From Planctomycetales bacterium (lineage in GTDB: Bacteria; Planctomycetota; Planctomycetia; Pirellulales; Pirellulaceae), in the NCBI GenBank assembly GCA_020427005.1, contig JAGQOY010000051.1, positions 1 through 37,609 on the forward strand: DNA of 37,609 nt. The letters run 5' to 3'. How positions within the stretch are numbered: position 1 is the stretch's first letter; every line of letters begins with the position of its first letter. Of the stretch, positions 32,971-37,609 are shown one piece after another. A program made the position numbers and the translations under genes. Below the pieces are notes generated by a model. That model had not been told where the DNA came from. It did no database searches and saw only the letters and a list, made by a program, of their open reading frames with translations.

Positions 32971-33747
32971 TCAGAACAGGAGTAGGTCCTCGTCTTCTGC
33001 CACGAAAATATTTTTTGTGGCGGCAAGTGCCGACTCTATGTCTGTTGTTTGGTTTAGGATTTCGGCCAATGGGTTGATATGAATTAATGCGGTCTTTTTT
33101 GCTCGGGAAATGCTGGCAACTTCAAGAACAGCACTAATCCAACTATGGCCCGTTTTTTCAGCTAACTCCTTATGGGAATCGGAGAAGTAGCACTCGTGCA
33201 ACAGCGCGTCCACATCGTAGATATTCTGAACGTAAGCTGCATCGGGCCTCGCCGTTGTATCTGTAACATAAGCCAGCGTTTTTGCGCCCGATGAAATACG
33301 AAAGGCGGTTGCTCCTCCCGGGTGATCAACTGGAAACCAATGAATCGAAAGTGTTGCTTGATCTTGCTCAAGCACCAGTTGGCCTTCCGGTGAAGTTAGA
33401 GCTTGAAAGTGAAATGCTGGTGGTACTGGAAAGAGGTTTTCGTGATACAAGTGTTTCTGAATAGCACGCAACTTGTCCTCCATGCCCACCACTACTATTT
33501 CTTTTAAGCTGGTTACTGCTAACGTATCTAGCAAGAAAGTAAGCCCAACGACGTGGTCCAAATGAGCATGTGAAAGCAGGATCGTGATCTTCTCTTGTGG
33601 TTCTTCCAGCAATAACTTTGTCAGTCTGAAAAGACCTGTTCCGGCATCCAGCATCAATTGCCAGTCAGGCAAATAATAGCAAGCCGTGTGTCGCTTGGGG
33701 CTTGGATGATAGCCGGTCGTTCCCAAACAATGTAATCTCACATCCAT
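32971..33747 (-). CDS. MBL-fold metallo-hydrolase (RNase Z/PDE-like)
   Basis: This 258-residue protein belongs to the metallo-beta-lactamase superfamily. The metal motif is 'LLSHAHLDHVVGL' (His60, His62, Asp64, His65), followed by 'FPVDHPGGATAFRI' (third His), 'LAYVTDTTARPDA' (bridging Asp) and a late His in 'ALIHINPLAE'. The opening 'RLHCLGTTGYHPSPKRHTACYYL' and 'LMLDAGTGL' resemble RNase Z, ArsB-like and cyclic-nucleotide phosphodiesterase branches. The substrate is not determined. It lies 71 nt downstream of the dehydrogenase-like gene on the same strand and is convergent with the GGQ gene (12-bp gap). Confidence 0.9.
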   Translation of the reverse strand: MDVRLHCLGTTGYHPSPKRHTACYYLPDWQLMLDAGTGLFRLTKLLLEEPQEKITILLSHAHLDHVVGLTFLLDTLAVTSLKEIVVVGMEDKLRAIQKHLYHENLFPVPPAFHFQALTSPEGQLVLEQDQATLSIHWFPVDHPGGATAFRISSGAKTLAYVTDTTARPDAAYVQNIYDVDALLHECYFSDSHKELAEKTGHSWISAVLEVASISRAKKTALIHINPLAEILNQTTDIESALAATKNIFVAEDEDLLLF

Positions 33748-33818
33748 AAGTGATCTTATTTCACTTCCAAAAAAGTTCGTCCATCACGGATGCCCAACAT
33801 CAGCGAAGGTGAAATGGG

Positions 33819-34712
33819 TTACGAGCGTTTCGTCACCAAAGAATCATCTTCATAGGAATAGAATCCTTGCAATGACTTGACCCCTAGTTTACCTGAGCTT
33901 GTAAGCGGCTTAATCACTTGTAGCAGGTTCTCAATTGAAACTGGCTGGGAATTTACCCATCGAGAATTACTCAAGACTTGTTCTATGACGTCCAACCCGA
34001 TTTTGTCCATGATGCCAAATGGGCCTTGTTGCATACCAGTAATTGTCGTCCAAGCTTTATCCACGTCTTCAGGATCAACAACGTCCTGGGCCACTAATTC
34101 CAAAGCTGCCTTTAAGACAGATTGCAATAGCCAATTGAAAACATAGCCCGGATGTTCGTGCCGAAGAACTAGCGGCTCCAAGCCCAATCGTAGTACGAAA
34201 TCTCGAAGGCGCAATGTCACGGAGTCTTCCGTTTGTTCACAACCTACGATATCACAAATCGAATCATGAAGTACTGGGACGTGAAAGTGTAGATTTGCAA
34301 AACGATTGGGCAAGTGGACATATTGCGCGAGCATCGAAGGAACAAAATACGATGAATTCGAGGCAATGATAACGTCCGAAGCAAACTGTTCGCTAACCTC
34401 CGACAAGATACGCCGCTTAATTGAGACCTGTTCTGGAGCGCATTCAATAATTAACTGAACTTGAGGGGGAGCCGCTAATGATTCCTTTAGTGTTCCAAGG
34501 CTATGCACTCGGGCGGCCAGATCGTGACCTTCTTGGCTTGCGGGATCACCCAGGGCATGCACCCATCTTAAAGCTTCGTTGCATAAGGCCAGAGAACGAT
34601 CTACTAGGTATGCATGCATTCCATGCATTGCGATGCGAGCAGCAATTTGTCGCCCAACCCAGCCACTGCCAACAATCATTACCTGCTGGATCGGAATAGA
34701 TGAAGCATCCAT
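33819..34712 (-). CDS. 3-hydroxyacyl-CoA dehydrogenase-like protein
   Basis: This 297-residue protein has an N-terminal NAD Rossmann motif 'VMIVGSGWVGRQIAARIAMHG' (GxGxxG at 15-20) and 'AYLVDRS' (acidic strand end). 'LIIECAPEQVSIKRRILSEV', 'VIIASNSSYF' and 'NRFANLHFHVPVLHDSICDIVG' follow the 3-hydroxyacyl-CoA dehydrogenase layout. Catalytic His142 is conserved by eye, but the Glu expected 12 residues on (pattern LVEV) is Asp154, and 'HFFNP' reads 'HFHVP'. Asn193 in 'PGYVFNWLL' is retained. The C-terminal helical domain ('DVVDPEDVDKAWTTITGM.QGPFGIMDKIGLDVI') is typical. The substrate is therefore uncertain. It is probably co-transcribed with the MBL hydrolase. Confidence 0.88.
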   Translation of the reverse strand: MDASSIPIQQVMIVGSGWVGRQIAARIAMHGMHAYLVDRSLALCNEALRWVHALGDPASQEGHDLAARVHSLGTLKESLAAPPQVQLIIECAPEQVSIKRRILSEVSEQFASDVIIASNSSYFVPSMLAQYVHLPNRFANLHFHVPVLHDSICDIVGCEQTEDSVTLRLRDFVLRLGLEPLVLRHEHPGYVFNWLLQSVLKAALELVAQDVVDPEDVDKAWTTITGMQQGPFGIMDKIGLDVIEQVLSNSRWVNSQPVSIENLLQVIKPLTSSGKLGVKSLQGFYSYEDDSLVTKRS

Positions 34713-35078
34713 AGCTTAATAATGCCGTTCAGTACTAGCTTCCGCCCCGAGAAGCCGATTCATTTTGGCCTACGCAACGCGCGTAAAACCTGGGCACAAA
34801 TTGCTCCCGCCTTCGCTACCTCCTGGAATGTACTACAATGTGCTGTCTACAGCGAGCGCATGGAGTCTCACTTTGTTCGGTTTGAGGAAAATGCACTGCG
34901 TATCCCAAAGTGACAATTTAGTGGTTGTCGGTCGAGCAGGCTGAAAAATAACATGAATTTTGGGCAGCGCCGCCGTCGCTGTCCACCAAGCGAATACTGC
35001 TGCATGTTGAACTTGTTTTTTAGCGTCTTCACTTGTTCAGGATCACCATAGAAATTCACCCTACACATTATTGCCAAC
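34713..35078. other. 366-bp divergent gap, no gene recognised
   Basis: This gap lies between the dehydrogenase-like gene (minus) and the DUF1570 gene (plus), so it holds both promoters. One short hairpin, GGGCAGCG (34962-34969) with CGCTGTCC (34977-34984), 7 of 8 pairs plus a 7-nt loop, lies about 95 nt before the DUF1570 start. Open frames on both strands are short and without family features. Confidence 0.45.
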
Positions 35079-36293
35079 ATGATTCAAAGTAATTCAATCG
35101 AACGGACCGCAATTGCGTTATTCTTGTGTCTCTCCTTAATGCGAACGGGTATTTTGTACGCCCAGCAAGGCGAAGCTACCAGCGGGGCAACGCAAGTTGA
35201 CAGCTCCGTCATCGACGTAGAATTCAAGCATTCTCACGGAACGTTAAACACGCAGGCAGAGGTAAAGGCTAGATATGCTGATGGAAGCCTATTACTACTG
35301 ACCCCAGATGGTCAGCTTTGGACGGTTCTGGGGGAAGAAATCTTTCGCCAATCGCCCGTGGCGAATAGGATGAATCCACTTGGAGCAGATGATATTTTTT
35401 CGCAGTTGGACCCACCTCTAGGAGATGATTTTTCAGTACTTTCTACACGCCACTATGTGTTGGTTTTCAACACAAGTGAAATCTACGCGCGTTGGGTAGC
35501 AGAGCTGTTTGAAAGATTGCACCGTGGGTTTAATAATTATTGGCGTTCACGTAACGTTGAACTCTGTGAGCCCCGATTTCCACTGGTCGCCATTGTATTC
35601 AAAGATCGGGCCTCTTATTTGGCATACGCCGAACCAGAAATAGGAAAAACAGCACAATCAATGATCGGTTATTATAACCTTAAAACCAATCGAATTGTGA
35701 CCTTTGACCTAACAGGTGTTGATGGATTCGTACCAGATAATCGCCGCATATCATCTGCTGTCGTCATCAATCAAATTCTATCTCAGCCTCAGGCCGAACG
35801 CACTGTGGCTACGATCGTACACGAAGCAGTACATCAGCTTTCCTATAACTGTGGGTTGCAAACGCGGCTGGCTGATAACCCACTATGGCTCAGTGAAGGT
35901 TTGGCCATGTTTTTCGAAACACCAGATGTCAGCAATTCAAAGGGGTGGGGAGCAATCGGCAAAGTCAATCTCTACAATTATCAGCTGTTTGCGCAGTATT
36001 TGAAACGGCGTTCGTCGGACTCCTTAACTACGCTCATCGCCGACGATGACCGATTTCGGAACGCTGAATCGGCCAAAGATGCTTATGCCGAGAGTTGGGC
36101 GCTAACATATTTCTTAATGAAATCTAGGGCTCGTGAGTTTAGTAAGTATCTGCAAGAAATGAGTCAATTGCCGCCGCTTGGAGAAGTGGACGCCCGTCAA
36201 AGGCTGGACACTTTTCGAAAGTACTTCGGAGATGACCTGGCGTCCCTTGATCGGGAGTTCTTAAATTACTTGAAGCGCCTACAGATCCGCTAG
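35079..36293 (+). CDS. Secreted DUF1570 putative metallopeptidase
   Basis: This 404-residue protein has a signal peptide (about 1-30, ending ILYAQ). The second half carries 'TIVHEAVHQLSYNCGLQTRLADNPLWLSEGLAMFFET', a zinc-peptidase HExxH (His248, Glu249, His252) with a downstream Glu in 'LSEGLAMFFE'. This gluzincin-like pattern is diagnostic of DUF1570, a family abundant in planctomycetes. 'LSTRHYVLVFNTSEIYARWVAELFERLHRGFNNYW' (about 126-160) is the family's middle segment. The C-terminal helices may hold substrate-binding surface. Export and an intact metal motif suggest extracytoplasmic proteolysis, but activity is unproven for most members. Confidence 0.9.
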   Translation: MIQSNSIERTAIALFLCLSLMRTGILYAQQGEATSGATQVDSSVIDVEFKHSHGTLNTQAEVKARYADGSLLLLTPDGQLWTVLGEEIFRQSPVANRMNPLGADDIFSQLDPPLGDDFSVLSTRHYVLVFNTSEIYARWVAELFERLHRGFNNYWRSRNVELCEPRFPLVAIVFKDRASYLAYAEPEIGKTAQSMIGYYNLKTNRIVTFDLTGVDGFVPDNRRISSAVVINQILSQPQAERTVATIVHEAVHQLSYNCGLQTRLADNPLWLSEGLAMFFETPDVSNSKGWGAIGKVNLYNYQLFAQYLKRRSSDSLTTLIADDDRFRNAESAKDAYAESWALTYFLMKSRAREFSKYLQEMSQLPPLGEVDARQRLDTFRKYFGDDLASLDREFLNYLKRLQIR

Positions 36294-36429
36294 CAGTACT
36301 TCAAACGATTCAGTGCTGTTTCCTGAAGGTCACTTCTCACTTTATTGCTGCAAGTCTAACGGCCCGGTGGCAGCCACAGTGGATTGATTACAATATCCTA
36401 AACGGTAAGCATTGGAAATCAATACGAGT

Positions 36430-36436
36430 GGGAGGA
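36430..36436 (+). promoter_or_regulatory. Ribosome binding site GGGAGGA before GTG start
   Basis: A strong Shine-Dalgarno sequence lies 4-5 nt before GTG 36441. It decides the non-ATG start, which is also required to keep Cys7 and Cys10 of the zinc ribbon. Confidence 0.7.
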
Positions 36437-36440
36437 CGCG

Positions 36441-37121
36441 GTGGGCATTCGATTTCGTTGCCATCATTGCCAGCATGAATTGTTCGTAAAAGACTTTTTG
36501 GCGGGAAAACGGGGTAAGTGCCCTGAGTGTCAAGGGAGCTTTCGAGTTCCGGAATCGGACGCGCAATTCTCAGAGGAAATTCTCCGACAAAAATCAGAAC
36601 CAGACCAAATCGAAAGCCAATCAGCATCGGACTCTGTTGTGGACGACTTGGGGTTGCCGGAAGACTGCTCCACGCTCTTACCAACTGGCCACCTGGACGT
36701 GCGTACAGAGCGCGAAGAAGCGGGACCATTGCCGTCAGTGCTTACGGAATCCCCCAATGCCACCTGGTATGTTCGACTTGAAGATGGAAATCAGTACGGA
36801 CCAGCAAGTTCCGCCATCTTTACTCAGTGGCTACACGAAAACCGCATATTGTCCACGAGTTTGATTTGGCGCGACGATTGGCCTGAATGGAAGACGGCCC
36901 AGTCGGTTCTTCCCGACTCTTTTTCTTCCCCTTCAACAGGCATTCCCAGTCCTCTTGCAACGACCAGCTCTGTATCTCCAGCCAGCCCAATTCAGACGCG
37001 GCATGCGATCAGGAAGCTCAAGCAAAAGCGAAACTACACGATTCTTCTCACGACTTTGATCGTGGTGGCGGTCGTGTTAGTAATAGCGTTAGCGGTCGTA
37101 CTATCAACCCAGCAAACTTGA
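36441..37121 (+). CDS. Zinc-ribbon / GYF_2 domain membrane protein
   Basis: This 226-residue protein has an N-terminal zinc ribbon 'FRCHHCQHELFVKDFLAGKRGKCPEC' (Cys7, Cys10, Cys27, Cys30). An acidic, Ser-rich linker follows, then a GYF_2 domain (about 107-160: 'WYVRLEDGNQYGPASSAIFTQWL...STSLIWRDDWPEWKTAQSVLP', with the Trp/Tyr aromatic pattern). A C-terminal TM segment (about 200-222: TILLTTLIVVAVVLVIALAVVL) completes it. GYF_2 domains bind proline-rich peptides in eukaryotic relatives; in planctomycetes they are common on tail-anchored proteins of unknown function. The start is GTG with a strong upstream site. It stands alone between the DUF1570 gene and the right-edge gene. Confidence 0.9.
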   Translation: MGIRFRCHHCQHELFVKDFLAGKRGKCPECQGSFRVPESDAQFSEEILRQKSEPDQIESQSASDSVVDDLGLPEDCSTLLPTGHLDVRTEREEAGPLPSVLTESPNATWYVRLEDGNQYGPASSAIFTQWLHENRILSTSLIWRDDWPEWKTAQSVLPDSFSSPSTGIPSPLATTSSVSPASPIQTRHAIRKLKQKRNYTILLTTLIVVAVVLVIALAVVLSTQQT

Positions 37122-37192
37122 CACACAAATGGAAGACGGTTTCTTGAGTGACTTTTAGTCAACTTACTGTGTAGTGTGTATATTAGGTTTGA

Positions 37193-37609
37193 TCAAATCA
37201 AACGGGAAAGATCGCTAAGAGCTATTGGTTCTCGGCAGGCGAAGGGTTCTCCATAGCGAGTGCCAATTAGTTTGCCCCAGTAAGCAGCTTCATCACGAAT
37301 GCGTTCGAACATCGTAGGTTGAACGTGTTCACGACCAGTTACAAACTGGCTCGTATAACAGCTAATTGCTTTCGATTTTCGCTCCCAATGATCGGAAATG
37401 TCGAGAATGAATGCGGGCTGGGCTACGTGTTTCAAATGAACGAAGTAGTAATTGAAAATCCGTTGTGGATGATACGGCTCACCTTCTAGTTCTGACTTAG
37501 TAAGCTTCGCCCAGAATCTTGCGGCTTCTATTAGCTGCGTAGCAGCGATATGGTCGGGATGTGCATCCTCCCAAAATGGCGCAAATAACCATTTCGGTCT
37601 CACACGTCG
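37193..37609 (-). CDS. PIG-L family deacetylase, BshB1-like (5' end cut by window edge)
   Basis: This is a partial protein of 138 codons; the frame runs off the right edge, so the N-terminal part (the usual zinc-binding PHPDDE region) is missing. The frame is open to 37609. 'RPKWLFAPFWEDAHPDHIAATQLIEAARFW' carries the HPDH metal/active-site motif. 'FILDISDHWERKSKAISCYTSQF' and 'YWGKLIGTRYGEPF' match the C-terminal signature of BshB1-type N-acetylglucosaminyl-malate deacetylases (bacillithiol pathway, second step). Without the N-terminus the exact subfamily stays open, and other PIG-L deacetylases are possible. No other bsh gene is present here. Confidence 0.8.
   Translation of the reverse strand, partial: RRVRPKWLFAPFWEDAHPDHIAATQLIEAARFWAKLTKSELEGEPYHPQRIFNYYFVHLKHVAQPAFILDISDHWERKSKAISCYTSQFVTGREHVQPTMFERIRDEAAYWGKLIGTRYGEPFACREPIALSDLSRLI

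Noticed and set aside
1..37609. CRISPR array, integron, prophage or insertion sequence
   Set aside because: No evenly spaced repeat-spacer pattern, no transposase, integrase or phage structural gene, and no terminal inverted repeats around any gene were found by eye.

Overview
The window looks like chromosomal DNA from a planctomycete, probably a Pirellulaceae-type member of the Planctomycetota. This rests on gene content: a DUF1559 pseudopilin-like protein, secreted PQQ-type beta-propellers, a DUF1080 protein, a DUF1570 protein, a Tat-exported Gfo/Idh/MocA oxidoreductase, a subtilase with an N-terminal 'ERRLVLSA' (LEPR-XLL-like) motif, and a zinc-ribbon/GYF_2 membrane protein. There is no rRNA, tRNA, CRISPR array, transposase or phage gene that I can see.

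Layout. 1-160: a 20-21 bp-arm palindromic repeat that runs into a 15-bp tandem array. 454-4527 (-): two secreted beta-propeller genes with matching ribosome-binding leaders. 5098-6171 (-): DUF1559. 6500-6817 (+): a small secreted protein. 7054-11476 (+): folD, then argB, argD and argF (acetylglutamate to citrulline), with an intrinsic-terminator-like hairpin between argB and argD. 11526-12035 (-): a GrpB-family protein. 12331-14217 (+): an orphan soluble histidine kinase, convergent with 14260-18862 (-). The latter is a three-gene operon encoding a periplasmic adaptor, a GAF-like/TM/HlyD adaptor, and a PqqD-like/M50 protease/HlyD fusion.

19304-22382 (-): an OPT-family transporter, a small lipoprotein and a Uma2-like protein with eroded active-site positions. 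A second copy of the window-start palindrome (22443-22533) separates these from a Tat-exported oxidoreductase (22579-23910, -). 24219-26339 (+): a secreted prolyl oligopeptidase, then a small conserved-looking protein. 26692-29829 (-): a large subtilase with tandem 47-residue repeats. 30292-37121: a small methyltransferase-like protein, a two-TM protein, a DUF1080 protein translationally coupled to a GGQ release-factor-like protein, an MBL hydrolase, a 3-hydroxyacyl-CoA dehydrogenase-like protein, a DUF1570 protein and a GYF_2 protein. The right edge cuts a BshB1-like PIG-L deacetylase.

The best candidate for an under-described system is the 14260-18862 operon. It combines a site-2-type membrane protease carrying a peptide-recognition-like N-domain with three HlyD adaptor modules, and no ABC/RND pump or outer-membrane channel lies in the window. 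The other main observations are the dispersed palindrome with its tandem expansion, the 47-residue repeats of the subtilase, and the apparently degenerate Uma2 protein. All functional assignments come from reading motifs by eye; no database search was run.
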